This document shows positions 22,118-32,683 of a stretch of DNA of 64,000 bases, one piece after another; positions within the stretch are counted from its first letter, which is position 1; the number at the start of each line of letters is the position of its first letter. The stretch is from Hypericum androsaemum (taxonomy: Eukaryota > Streptophyta > Magnoliopsida > Malpighiales > Hypericaceae). The stretch spans positions 19,836,221-19,900,220 of the forward strand of contig OZ023181.1 of NCBI GenBank assembly GCA_963995505.1, written 5' to 3'. The notes under the pieces are model-generated. The model was not told where the DNA came from and did not search any database. It saw only the letters and a program-made list of their open reading frames with translations. Made by a program: the position numbers and the translations under genes.

Positions 22118-23040
22118 TGTTGGGAAAAATTGAATGAAAGTTCAATGCAAAGCCCATAGTGGAAGGCCCAAGTGAAAAGCCCAAAGTGGAAATAAAAAGT
22201 GCATTACGACATTGGAAACAACAAGGAAGATTTTCTTGTTTATAAGGAGATTTTTCTTATTGACTAGGAAATGAGTTGACCACCTGAAAAGCCAACTCGG
22301 ACCGCTGCGCACCATCCGAGCACGAGCACGAGCACGCACTCGCGCACGTGCGTGTGCGCATGGCACATTGGACGCAGGTCACAATGGGCACTTTGTGGTG
22401 CACTTGGCACTTCGCACGTGCGCATCGTCGCGAGGAACTGAGGGGCCTTTAATTTTGGCAAATTTCGGACGGGTCCAAAATATCCCAGAAACTTCTAGAC
22501 GGCCGAAGGAGTGCGAGCGAAGGCTTGACCATCGAACAGTCACGAAGAAGTGCGAAAAGGTGCCTGTGCTCAGATGCCTGCCGAAGGGACACGAGCGGAG
22601 GGTTGTCTGTCGAATGGATTCAGAACGCCCACCGAAGAGGCACGATATGGCTGGCAAAGGGGCCTGAATGGGCAGCCTAACTGCCGTCCGAACAGACGCA
22701 ACTCTTCGGGCTGCCTGCCTCCCTCCCATCCAGCAGCCTATAAATAGGCATCTCCTCCTCATTTGCATCTCACCCCACAACTCATTGCATAAGCATCTGT
22801 TAGCAATAGTTGTTCTTCTCTCACTCTCTCAAGAAAGTTCCGAATATCGGACGGTTCGCCTGAAGCTTCGAGGGTCATTGTGCTACGAACTCGAAGTCCA
22901 AAAGTCATTGTATCTTGGGGACGATTGCTGCAGCCCGTAAGCACTGAATACGGGGCAATCTCGTCTTACGGAGAAAGAGTTCAACTCTTGCCTTGACTAT
23001 ACCAGATCCTAATCAAGTACACCACCTCCGACAAACAACA
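22118..23040 (+). repeat. Copia 3' LTR (923 bp)
   Basis: It is preceded by a purine-rich gtgagagat. It contains the segment missing from the 5' LTR, including cgcacgtgcgtgtgcgc-like palindromic sequence near 22340, and a tataaatagg box near 22740. Confidence 0.9.
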
Positions 23041-23045
23041 ACAGG

Positions 23046-23420
23046 TAGGTCCCTGAGCCGCAGCCTTGATTGCCGAGAGGATGGAAGAAGCGTCGACATC
23101 CCACGAGAAGCCCATCAGAATTGCCAACCGCCAGGCCTCAGACGTTATCTCCTCCTGATGAGCTTCGTCAACCAAATTCTCCACGTTGGAAACCAACGAG
23201 CAAAGGCTTTCCACTGGAAGAGGCTCTGCCGGGGGAATGAGAATCCTCGAAGGGGGCAACTTAAGAGCGGCCACTTTGCCCGTGGGTTTACGAACCCGGC
23301 AGCTTGATCTGATCGGAGTCAGCAACAAAGACTTCCCCCCCTCCTCCTCTTGGGTGCCGGAGGAGGCCGAACTAAAGCAGGTGAAAGCCCAGCCTCAAGG
23401 AACGAAACACTAGCCACGTT
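23046..23420 (-). pseudogene. LINE-like ORF fragment, unrecognised C-terminal domain
   Basis: On the minus strand the frame ends FSWDVDASSILSAIKAAAQG. A similar end (ISWEVDASSILLAIKEAACG) occurs at 56763-57542. Upstream residues share an RKP/CKP...AAL stretch. I do not recognise the domain. Its position inside a target-duplicated, A-tailed insertion suggests a LINE ORF1-type protein. Function unknown. Confidence 0.45.
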
Positions 23421-23834
23421 CGTCAAGCATTAATGCTGCAGATCAGTCACTCCAATTGAAGCAAGGAACTCCAAGTCGTCTTGCAAACCCAAAGAAGGAC
23501 AAACACCATCCACTAGCCTATCAACCAAGCCAACAACGGGGTGGTCAACCACCTCCCCCTAACTAAAAGCAGCAACGGTGGAGGACTGCTGCAAAACCGC
23601 TTCCGTAGAAGCTCTCACTGTTCCCACTGTTTGAAGCTCCGGAATGAAAAGTTATTCAACTGGGACGTCATGTCTCTACTCTCTAGGCCAAGATGGTCCT
23701 CCAAAAGTCTAAAAAACATACATAACAAACATGCTAAACAATACATGTGCACATGGTTCTTTGCTCCTATGTGATGGTCCAAATCGAATACCAACTCTTT
23801 TATCCTTGTACCGCACAAAAGTAGCCATATAATG

Positions 23835-23844
<10 letters not shown>

Positions 23845-23899
<55 letters not shown>
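23845..23899. repeat. (TA)n microsatellite
   Basis: About 55 bp of TA repeats. Confidence 0.95.
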
Positions 23900-23900
<1 letters not shown>

Positions 23901-24109
23901 CCGTATTATAATGGATGATAGCATCAAAGCATCTTATCAAAGGTATTTTGCCGTTGGCCTTTGTAGGTGCTATTTTTTTCTGGCCATAATTTCACAAATA
24001 GTACGTCTTTGTAGTATGGCGCCATTTCCAGGCTTGTCAAATCCTTTCATAGAAGAACCATCAATCAGGTAGCAAAGTGTGTTTAACTGGAATCATTGAT
24101 TTCGGTAGT

Positions 24110-24235
24110 GGCCATGAAGTTGTCGGTGGACAAATTAATTTTACGTTTCGGTGGTGGTTATGAAGTTGTCGGTGTCGGTGTCGGTGGACAAATTAATTTT
24201 ACGTTTCGGTGGTCGTTATGAAGTAGTCGGTTTTT
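24110..24235. repeat. Tandem repeat, about 60-70 bp unit
   Basis: The block ggtggacaaattaattttac...cggtggt...ttatgaagt is repeated twice, with extra gtcggt triplets between. No gene. Confidence 0.75.
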
Positions 24236-24799
24236 CTTTTTTTCGTGCGACGCTGACTAGCAAGCGAGCCTGCACATGAATGCCTAAACATTCATTTCAT
24301 TTGGTCGAGCTATATGCTTCTATGACGTGATGTCGGTACGGCTTTCTTCTGCTCAGATGGAGGATCCCAATTAATGATATAAGTGCATGGTTTCGTTAGG
24401 TTTGCACGAAATTTTAACTTCGTCAATGCGTCATGATACGAAAATTGTGCGAGCAATAAGATCAATCAGGATTAGTTGGTGTATTCCAGGCACCATTTTT
24501 TTTAGGGATCCCAGGCACGGTTTGGGGGCTACACTTATTTTTATTTGGTGTAACTGATGTAATCAATATGCTTTGGCGTAACTATTTTCATTTGGAATAA
24601 TGAGAATGGATTAAGTGAGGACTAAAGAAATTTAGTCTACAGGTGGAGACTACATTTTTAGCGCTCAGATTAGATTGGGTGTTCAAATTAATCAATCTGA
24701 TGGTCCAAAATCGTCAAGGACATTTTTGACTTTTTCACACAACAAAATACTAATTTTGAATATTAAAATAGCCAAACTCTTTCTCTCCCATATCAATTT

Positions 24800-25140
24800 A
24801 AAATTTTTGGCCCACCTCCCTCCTTTCTCTCACGTTTCCTTCCACTCTTCCATAATCTTCCCTCCCACGTTGCCCTCTGTCTCCTCTTCCCTTCCGTCTC
24901 CTCTTCCTCTCCTTATTTGCCTTCCGCTCCTTGATCGGAATCCCTTCGTCTCCCCCTTCCCCTCCTTCTCCCATTCCCCTCCGTCTCCTCTTCCCCTCCA
25001 TCTGCTCTTCCCCTCCTTGACCGGAACCCCTCCGTGCTCACCTTTCGCTCCTTCACCGGACCACCTCCGTGCTCGCATTCCCCTCCGTGACCCCCACCCT
25101 TCCGTGCTCTCTCTCCAGTGCTCTGGTAGTCTCCTCTTCC
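24800..25140. repeat. Pyrimidine-rich low-complexity tract
   Basis: Repeated ctcccctccgtctcctcttc-type sequence. Open frames on both strands here are compositional. Confidence 0.8.
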
Positions 25141-25415
25141 TTTCCGTTGCGATAAGCTAGCCGATTATAGGAGCAATTATTTTCTCCTATCCAAAGGTGC
25201 GATTTTTTCTTCCTCCAAGTTGCAATTTTTCTTTCTGAGTGTTTGATTAGGGTTTGTGGAACTGTTCCGACATTCAAGTCATGTTTTTGTTTATTAATTT
25301 GTTATTTTTTGCTGACCGGTGATGATTGAACTTCGATGGAAAAGGATTTGAAGATGAAGCAGAAGGCTGCAGAGAAGAGCATAAGAGATGAGAAAGTGGA
25401 ACCTCAAAAGGAAAA

Positions 25416-26570
25416 GATACTAATTGGTTTGACGATGTGATGATATTTGTTGATAAGAGGTTGACGATGGTTTGATATTTGGTTTGACGATGTGATAATA
25501 TTGGTTTGACGATGTGATGATATTAGTTTGTGTATGTAACAATATTGGTTTAACGATGTGTTGATATTGGTTATATTGTTCTGATGATGTGTTGATATTA
25601 GTATGACTATGTGTTGATATTGGTTTGAAAATGTTATGATATTGGTTTGACGGTGTGATGATATTGGTTTGATGATGTGATAATATTGATTTTGAGCTGG
25701 GTTGATATTGGTCTATGCCTGTGTTGATATTGGTTTGAAAATATTATGATATTAGTTTAACAATGTGTCGATATTGGTTTGACGATGTTATGATATTGGT
25801 TTGACGATTTGATGATATTAGTTTTGAGTTAGGTTGATATTGGTTTTGAGCTGGGTTGATATAGGTTTACAGATCAGATATTGGTTATAGCACAGCCGGA
25901 CAATTTGATACTGCCAACCGTATTAACCTGAGCGTTGCAGTGGCATAAAGGAAGAGGGACAAGGGTTTATACAAGATCAAAGAAGTGAGCTAGGGGATAG
26001 CGGTCATGCCACGTTTTTCGACATATTGTAGCCACATTTTGTGTTAGAAATTGTATTATATCAGACTTGTTTATGTTCTTTGATGGTGAAGTTGTTTTGT
26101 TCATGTTATGATACTTTGGACTTGTTTCAAACATGAACCGGCCCGTTGAATTGTTTAGGATTATTGACATTAGTTTCAGTATTTACATATATTGGTTCGA
26201 GTATGCACTGATATTGGTTTAAGTATGGACCAATATTGGTTTGAATTTGGACTGATATTGGTTTGAGTATGTACAAATATTAGTTTTAGTATTTATCTAT
26301 TTTGGTTTGAGTACTTACTGATATTGGTTTGATTATGTACAGATATTAGATTGAGTGTGTACAAATATTGGTTTGAGTATATACAGATATTGGTTTGAGT
26401 ATGAACTGATATTAGTTTGATTATGTACTGATATTAGTTTCAGTATGTACAGATATTAGTTCGATTATGTACTGATATTGGCTTGAGTATGTACAGATAT
26501 TGGTTTGATTATGTACCGATATTGGTTTGAGTATGTACTGATATTAGTTTTAGTATGTACATATATTTAT
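25416..26570. repeat. 22-bp minisatellite, forward arm
   Basis: Degenerate units of the type gatattggtttgacgatgtg and gatattggtttgagtatgta recur at about 22-bp spacing in two blocks (25416-25890 and 26165-26570), separated by about 270 bp of unique DNA. Units vary by substitutions, so it is not young. Confidence 0.9.
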
Positions 26571-27395
26571 TACAGATACAAACCAATATCAATACATTAG
26601 ACAAACCAATATCAATTCACGTTGAAACCAATATCACCGCACCTCGAAACCAATATCCTTACCGCTAAAAACGCATATCAAAATACCTAAATTCAATATC
26701 GAAACAACCAAAAACTAATATCCAAACATCTTAATACCAATATCAATACACATTCAAACCAATATCAATACACATTCAAACCAATATCAATTCATCTAAA
26801 AACTAATATCAATGTACGTTAAAACCAATATCTCTACACCTCGAAACCAATATCAGTACACGTTAAGACCAATATCACCGCACCTCGAAACCAATATCAA
26901 TACATCTAAAAACTAATATCTAAATATCTAAAAATATTTATCAAAATGTAAGACCAATCGGCAACATTTCAGATTTTTTTCAGATTTTCAGATTTTTTTT
27001 ACCTCCAATTTCTTGATTACAATCGGCAACATCACATTTTTGCCCAAATATTCCATCCATGCTTGGATCTGAATAAGTTTTGTTAGTTGTCATATCACGG
27101 CAACATGCATACTATTATTAAATCACATGCAATATCAATTGTAATTGCAAAACAATTTTAATGCAGTTGCAAACCAATATCTTTACAATTGCAAACCAAT
27201 AACAATTCATATAAAAACCAATATCAATGTACGTTAAAACTAATATCTCTAGACCTCGAAACCAATATTAGTACAGGTTAAAACCAACACACCGCACCTC
27301 CAAACCAATGCTTGGATCTGAATAAGTTTTGTTAGTTAACATGTCACATTCTTGTCCAATATCAATACACGTTTACACCAATATTACTACTGTAG
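26571..27395. repeat. 22-bp minisatellite, inverted arm
   Basis: Units such as aaaccaatatcaatacac are the reverse complement of the 25416-26570 unit. They are dense to about 26940 and sparser at 27165-27310 and 27355-27395. With the forward arm they could form a long imperfect hairpin. Confidence 0.9.
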
Positions 27396-27399
27396 AAAC

Positions 27400-28420
27400 C
27401 CAATTTGATGTAGAATAATATAAATACTAAAATATGTAACTCAAATTTTATTTGATGTCGCTGTAGTTGTTTCAAAGCCCTCCCATGATTTTTTCTTTTT
27501 TGGCTCACAATTTAGTAGAAAAAAATAGCTTGTAGGGTTTTTGAGGGTTAGTTGGCTGAATATGAAGAGTCTTCCAAGTAAGGAAGTTGAAGAGTCCTAC
27601 ACGTCTCTTGCCTTCTATTGGTGATTATGCTTTTACTTTTTCTGAAGTTTCCATAATTTTTAGTATTGAATTTGTTTCTATTAATTTTTCATAATTGTCC
27701 TTGAAACCAATATTAATAACTACATTGCCACAATCTCTCCTTTAGTCCCTAAATTTGGGAACTATTCTTGTCCCCATCAAATCCTTTCCCTGGAATAATA
27801 TATCTAACATTCCAAAAAAATCGCTCTCTTATAAAAAAACAAGCTAAAGTATTAAAGTGGTAATTTCGACAAATTTGTTAAAAACCTATACCACAAGAAG
27901 GAATGATTTGAGAATTTCTATAAATACTTTCAAATAAAGTTTATCTTGCGAGTGTTTCCACATACTTTGACTTTTTCTTAGGTCGATAAGAATGAATCGA
28001 GAGATTAATATACTTTAATAACGTAGTAAAATTTTTGTATCCGATCTAAGTTAGTAGATATTCTGATACTTACGAATTTAGCCAAAGTATAAACCAACGT
28101 GGGAATTAGTAACACTCTCTTTTGTGGCTTCAATAATATAGTACAGCTTTTATCAAAAACAAAAGCTACAGGTTAATGCATTAGTTATCGTGGGCCAGTT
28201 ATAAAAAGCCTATTGGCTTTCTTTTTTCCGAATACATTTGGCGGGCCTGGATTGGGCCAGGAATAATTCCTTTCGTACCACAGAGGAGAGAGAAATGGCC
28301 GCACACGTTAAGTAACAAGTTTAAAATATCGGCCATTATATATGGGGCAATTTCGAAAATTTGTATTTGTTTTAATCTAAATTGTTCAAAACATGGTGTA
28401 CTAATATGAGTCAAATGATA
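27400..28420. other. AT-rich intergenic, no gene seen
   Basis: Nothing supportable. Isolated aaaccaatatta motifs persist near 27705. Confidence 0.6.
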
Positions 28421-28424
28421 TAAT

Positions 28425-28560
28425 AGTGTGCACCGCATGGTATATTAGTGTCTAATGTATGGTATACCAGTGTCTACTGCATATTATACCAGTGTCCAAC
28501 GCGTATTATTACTAGTGTCAATTGCATGTTATATTAGTATTTAACGCACGGTATACTTTA
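28425..28560. repeat. Minisatellite, about 30-bp unit
   Basis: About four to five degenerate copies of gtgtctaatgcatggtatacca. No gene. Confidence 0.75.
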
Positions 28561-29130
28561 TTTCTAAAACTAACGATTGAGTATCATAATACATAATAAA
28601 AAATGTAATCATAATTAATGATAGTAACTATCTTTTTAAGATTAAATAGAGAAAATTTCTTTGATTATGGAGAAGTCTCCTTGATAACACATTGATAGAA
28701 TCGATGCCTTCTTCATTATTTTTTATTGGATAAATACATCATTAAGAAAAATAATTCGTGCATTGGAGAGATATCAATGACAGCAAAAAATATAAAAAAT
28801 GTACTTGGTCTTCTGTGTGAAAGCTCCTTAGTCGTTTGACCTGCATGCGCGTCTAGATCCACTAAATCAACGGTCCTTGTTTCAATGTGGATGGTTTGTT
28901 CATTCCATTAGAAGCAGCATCTAATCTGCTTCCTATTACCAACCAATCAAAGTTGATCTAAGTAATAAGTGACTTTGATTCATTTAAAAAAATTTTGAGT
29001 TCAACTATTACGAATGTAAACAAAGACACGCCTAAATAATAACATCAAGTACTCAAAAGAGATCCATAAAAATACAAGTGGCTACGTTGTTTTCGCATGC
29101 TAGCTCGTGTACCGTCTTTGCAAGGGCCAG
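28561..29130. other. AT-rich intergenic, no gene seen
   Basis: No coding signal or repeat boundary could be supported here. Confidence 0.5.
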
Positions 29131-29272
29131 TTTTTTTTTTTTGGTGGCGAAGCCCCTTTATATAAACATAAAGCAATTACATCCTAGTTGAAATTCAAAC
29201 CACTACCCGCGATGTCAGAAAACAAAACCCTCTCCGTCCTAACATCATGGTTATCAGTACTCGATACGGACT

Positions 29273-30730
29273 TGATGAGTGTGGAAACACTCATCTTTTG
29301 TGTTTATTTTAGAGTAGATTTACCGTTGTTTCTATTGCTTGTGTTTGTTCTTCGTTGTCGTAATGTCATTTATCGTGCATTGTTTATTTTTAGTGTAGTC
29401 TTATGTTTTTGTTGTGTTTTCTTCATGCTAGGAGATTTGGTGAGATATTTTGGAAGTGAAGTCACCTTGGGTCATCGTGTGCGATTTGATTTGCCGGGAG
29501 GAAGGACGCTTAATCGAGACCTCGAAGACGTGGGCGAGGTGGACCTCTTGCGACTCCAATGCTGATAACTTTCTCATCCGAAGTCCGATGGAGACGAGTG
29601 AGATGGCTCTAGAAAGAAGACATCCGGGGCTACAACTTTGTCTCTAATGGTCTTCTTCAAATTCAGAGTCTAAGAGGGGAGAACGCTAGATTCAATATCG
29701 TAGTCCAATTCTGTCAAGATTTCATCACAAGTGGGCCGAATTTGAAGAGTTGTTTTGGGCCCATTTTGGGCTTTAATTCTAATTTCGTGGCTGAGATATT
29801 TTGGGGGGATAAATCTTGTATATAAGCCTTTGCTTAGATATTTTAAAGGGGGGAGAATTTTGGGAAGGATAATTAGATATTTTTGGTAACAACTCTCCAC
29901 TAACTCTTAGTTTTGAAAGAGAACTTGGCTCACCATTGTTGGAGTTTGTAGAGAACTTGAAGGAGAACTTTTGGAAGCTTGAAGATCATCTTGAGCTTTC
30001 TCTAACCCTCTCTTTTATGTTTATGCTTTACTTGCTTCATTTAATGGATGTGTTTAGTTGTGTAGTTGAGATGTGTGAGTAGTTGTTTAGTGGGTTTGGT
30101 GCCTTGATGGCATCTATTTACCCAATGGTTTAGTGGGGTTAAAATGCTAAGGTTTGTGAACTAGTTAATGAGTTTAATGCTTATTCTTGATTGATCACCT
30201 TGATTATGAACATGGTTAATGTTAATCGCCGAGAGGGGTTAGAATTAACGGACCATTTAACTAGTTGAGTAGACACCTATTGATGAGAGATCACCTTAGG
30301 TGACTAGTTGTCCAAAGGATGGTGATTATAGTTGGTGTTTAGTTAGATTAGATAGCTAATTTGTCGCGAGAGCGTGGTTAGTTCATCTAAGTCTAGTTAA
30401 GAATCGATTTAGACTAGTTTGTCGCGAGAGCGTTGATTAGTTGCCTTCGAAACATCCGGACCATATCATGAACTTAATAAACCCTATATGCCATTTGGTT
30501 ATTTAGTTTGTCATTGGTACCTTGCTCACTTTTATTTTATTTGTAAAATCATCTTATTTAGTAGTAGTGTTATTTCTACTAATAGTTTGTGTGTTTAGAC
30601 TTGACAAACCTTCTCATTTAGTCCTAGACTAGTGGTGAAGTCGAGTTTGCGGCCTAGAGCTTAGTCCTTGTGGGACGACAATCCCTTACTTACTCATTAT
30701 TGCAAAGAGGGGTGAAAATCCTTCCTTTCA
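29273..30730 (+). repeat. Gypsy element 1, 5' LTR
   Basis: It starts tgatgagtgtggaaacactc (a terminal hairpin) and ends ctttca. It contains two gtcgcgagagcgt motifs near 30362 and 30420. Confidence 0.93.
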
Positions 30731-30750
30731 ATTGGCGCCGTTGCCGGGGA
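30731..30750 (+). promoter_or_regulatory. Primer-binding site of gypsy element 1
   Basis: The sequence ttggcgccgttgccgggga sits directly after the LTR, as in many plant gypsy elements primed by a host tRNA. I did not assign the tRNA. Confidence 0.8.
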
Positions 30751-30870
30751 TTAAGTACTAGACGCTTAATTTGGCTTGCGAACTTGGATTGGGATATCTA
30801 TTTTTTTGTTTACTTGGTTACTGTTACTTAGTGCTTTTGTTGTTTGTCTTACAAGGTACTCGTTTGTCGC

Positions 30871-32115
30871 ATGCGCTCAACTCGCTCAACGCACCACATT
30901 CCGATCGGAGTAGACGTTGACATTGGATACTTGGAAAGGGTATTGCGACAAGAGAGAAGGACACAAGCAAGGATGAATCAACAACCTCATGTGCAAGAAG
31001 CTCCACAAGGAGCTCCGCAAGGCGATGCGCAAGGAGTTGGAGTTCCTCGAAGATCTCTAATGGACTATGCTAGGCCCACCTTGAGAGGGGCAATGTCTGG
31101 AGTTCCTAGGCCTGCTATTCAAGCTAACACCTTCGAGATCAAGCCAGCGGTGATTCACATGCTCCAAGCTTCGGTCCAATTCTATGGATTACCGAATGAA
31201 GATCCCAACGACCATATTGCCAATTTTCTGGAGATAGCCGACACCTTCAAGCACAATGGAGTTACCGACGATGCTGTGAAGCTGAGGTTGTTCCCATTTA
31301 CCTTGAAGGACCAAGCAAAGATATGGTATAAGAATCTGGTTGGGACAAAAATTACGACATGGGAAGAGCTAGCTAATGCCTTCCTTGACAAGTATTTTCC
31401 TTTCTCCAAGACAAATAGACTCATGAAGGAGATTAACAACTTCCAACAATTCGAGAATGAGTCGTTGAGTGAAGCTTGGGGGAGATTCAAGGGATTACAA
31501 AGGAGTTGTCCACACCATAATATATCAGAGGAGTCTTTACTCCAAACTTTTTACTTTGGTCTTGGACCCTCTACAAGGGGCACGGTTGATGCCGCCTCCA
31601 ACGGATCCTTCTTAAGAAAAGATAGGGATGATGCCCACCACATCTTGGAGGAGTTGGCAGCTACAAACATTCTAATGGCTAATGAGAGAGCTAGGCAACC
31701 GAGTAAGGAGCAAGTAGAAGTGATTGATGTTGATATTGCCTCCTCAATTCAAGCTCAATTGGCTTTATTAGCAAGGCAAGTGAAGGAACTAAGCTTGAAC
31801 AAAAGCAATGTGGCGGCCGTGCAAACAAATTGTGAAGTTTGTGGCAATGTTGGCCATGAGATGAATGAGTGTGCCATGTTGGGCTCTTCTATGGAGCAAG
31901 TAAATTTTGTTGGTGGCCAAGGACAAGGCCAAGGTCAAGGAGCAAATAGGATGGGAAACAACCCATATTCCTCTACTTACAATCCAGGTTGGAGAAATCA
32001 CCCGAACTTCTCTTGGAGGGGTACGGGAGGAAGTAGTGCAGATAACATGGCGATTGTTCCGGATAAGGGACTTCCTCTTCGTAATGCACCTCAAGGGCCT
32101 CCTCCAGGTTTCTAA
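30871..32115 (+). CDS. Gypsy element 1 gag
   Basis: From the first ATG (30871) the frame gives 414 codons. The retrotransposon gag core is clear: LFPFTLKDQAKIWYKNL, TWEELANAFLDKYFP and ESLSEAWGRFKGL (about 31285-31480). A CX2CX4HX4C knuckle, CEVCGNVGHEMNEC, starts near residue 321. A Gln/Gly-rich stretch follows. The frame ends in TAA at 32113-32115, but continues open in the same frame (32116-32673), suggesting the TAA is a nonsense change in a longer gag-pro frame. Gag would build the cytoplasmic particle and bind element RNA. Confidence 0.85.
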   Translation: MRSTRSTHHIPIGVDVDIGYLERVLRQERRTQARMNQQPHVQEAPQGAPQGDAQGVGVPRRSLMDYARPTLRGAMSGVPRPAIQANTFEIKPAVIHMLQASVQFYGLPNEDPNDHIANFLEIADTFKHNGVTDDAVKLRLFPFTLKDQAKIWYKNLVGTKITTWEELANAFLDKYFPFSKTNRLMKEINNFQQFENESLSEAWGRFKGLQRSCPHHNISEESLLQTFYFGLGPSTRGTVDAASNGSFLRKDRDDAHHILEELAATNILMANERARQPSKEQVEVIDVDIASSIQAQLALLARQVKELSLNKSNVAAVQTNCEVCGNVGHEMNECAMLGSSMEQVNFVGGQGQGQGQGANRMGNNPYSSTYNPGWRNHPNFSWRGTGGSSADNMAIVPDKGLPLRNAPQGPPPGF

Positions 32116-32673
32116 TCACGTTTCTCTTTGATGGATCGGATGGGAGCTATTGAGGAGAGGATCGACAAGATGGACAAGTTCATACAAGAAGTCGGAGGGG
32201 TGGTTAGCCAACAAGGCCAAATTTTGGCCGTCATACAACAACAAGCATCAAGGCAAGATAACCTTGAACAAATCCTCAAGGGTCAAGCAACCGCCATGCA
32301 TAATATGGAGAGGCAACTTGGGCAAATAGAAAATGCAAGTGCCCACAGAGCGTCCGGTTCTCTTCCTAGCTCCACGGAAGTGTATCCTCGAGGAAATGTG
32401 AGTGCAATTTCTTTGAGGAGTGGTAAGGAAATAGCTTCTCAAGAGGCAACCCGGAAGAACAATGACGATCCTATGGAAGCCATTGAGGGGGAGAAAGAAG
32501 TAGAGGCAGAGAGAGAGAGAAGTCACCCGGTTGAGAGTGCTGAAGAAGAAGAAGTCTACGTGCCACCACCACCTAAAGCTCCTCGACTACCATTCCCTCA
32601 AAGAGTGAAGAAGAAGAAGTCTACGTGCCACCACCACCTAAAGCTCCTCGACTACCATTCCCTCAAAGAGTGA
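32116..32673 (+). pseudogene. Gypsy element 1 gag-pro linker region
   Basis: This is in frame with gag after the TAA, with the first ATG at 32131. Predicted coiled-coil sequence (RMGAIEERIDKMDKFIQ, then EQILKGQATAMHNMERQLG) precedes ISLRSGKEI, a motif common between gag and protease in Athila-type elements. The frame is thrown off by a 65-bp tandem duplication at 32554-32683. Confidence 0.7.
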
Positions 32674-32683
32674 AGAAGAAGAA
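32554..32683 (+). repeat. 65-bp tandem duplication causing a frameshift
   Basis: The block starting gtctacgtgccaccacc is present at 32554-32618 and 32619-32683, nearly perfectly. As 65 is not a multiple of three, it separates the upstream frame from the protease frame. Confidence 0.9.

Larger units (their letters stand above)
16980..23040 (+). mobile_element. Ty1/copia retrotransposon, complete but decayed
   Basis: The LTRs start tgtt and end aaca. The 5-bp target duplication acagg is at 16975-16979 and 23041-23045. The internal order gag, protease, integrase, RT, RNase H is the copia order. Many stops and frameshifts, and altered catalytic residues, show it is dead. Confidence 0.93.
16701..23618 (-). 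mobile_element. LINE-like insertion split by a copia element
   Basis: The 10-bp duplication tgttcccact is found at 16691-16700 and 23619-23628. On the minus strand the element ends in acttataaaaaa next to 16701, the same tail as the short insertion at 4565. It comprises 23046-23618 plus 16701-16979, about 850 bp, with a copia element between. Long target duplication, A-tail and short length fit a 5'-truncated or deleted LINE. Confidence 0.7.

Noticed and set aside
24675..25160. Pro/Ser/Leu-rich open frame and its antisense partners
   Set aside because: Explained by the ctcccctccgtctcc low-complexity tract; no splice or domain support.
25416..27395. CRISPR-like appearance of regularly spaced repeats
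   Set aside because: Units are contiguous, degenerate 22-mers without spacers, in a plant nuclear context.
29188..29565. 125-codon hydrophobic frame at the start of gypsy element 1
   Set aside because: It crosses the insertion junction and is repeated in the 3' LTR; it is LTR sequence.
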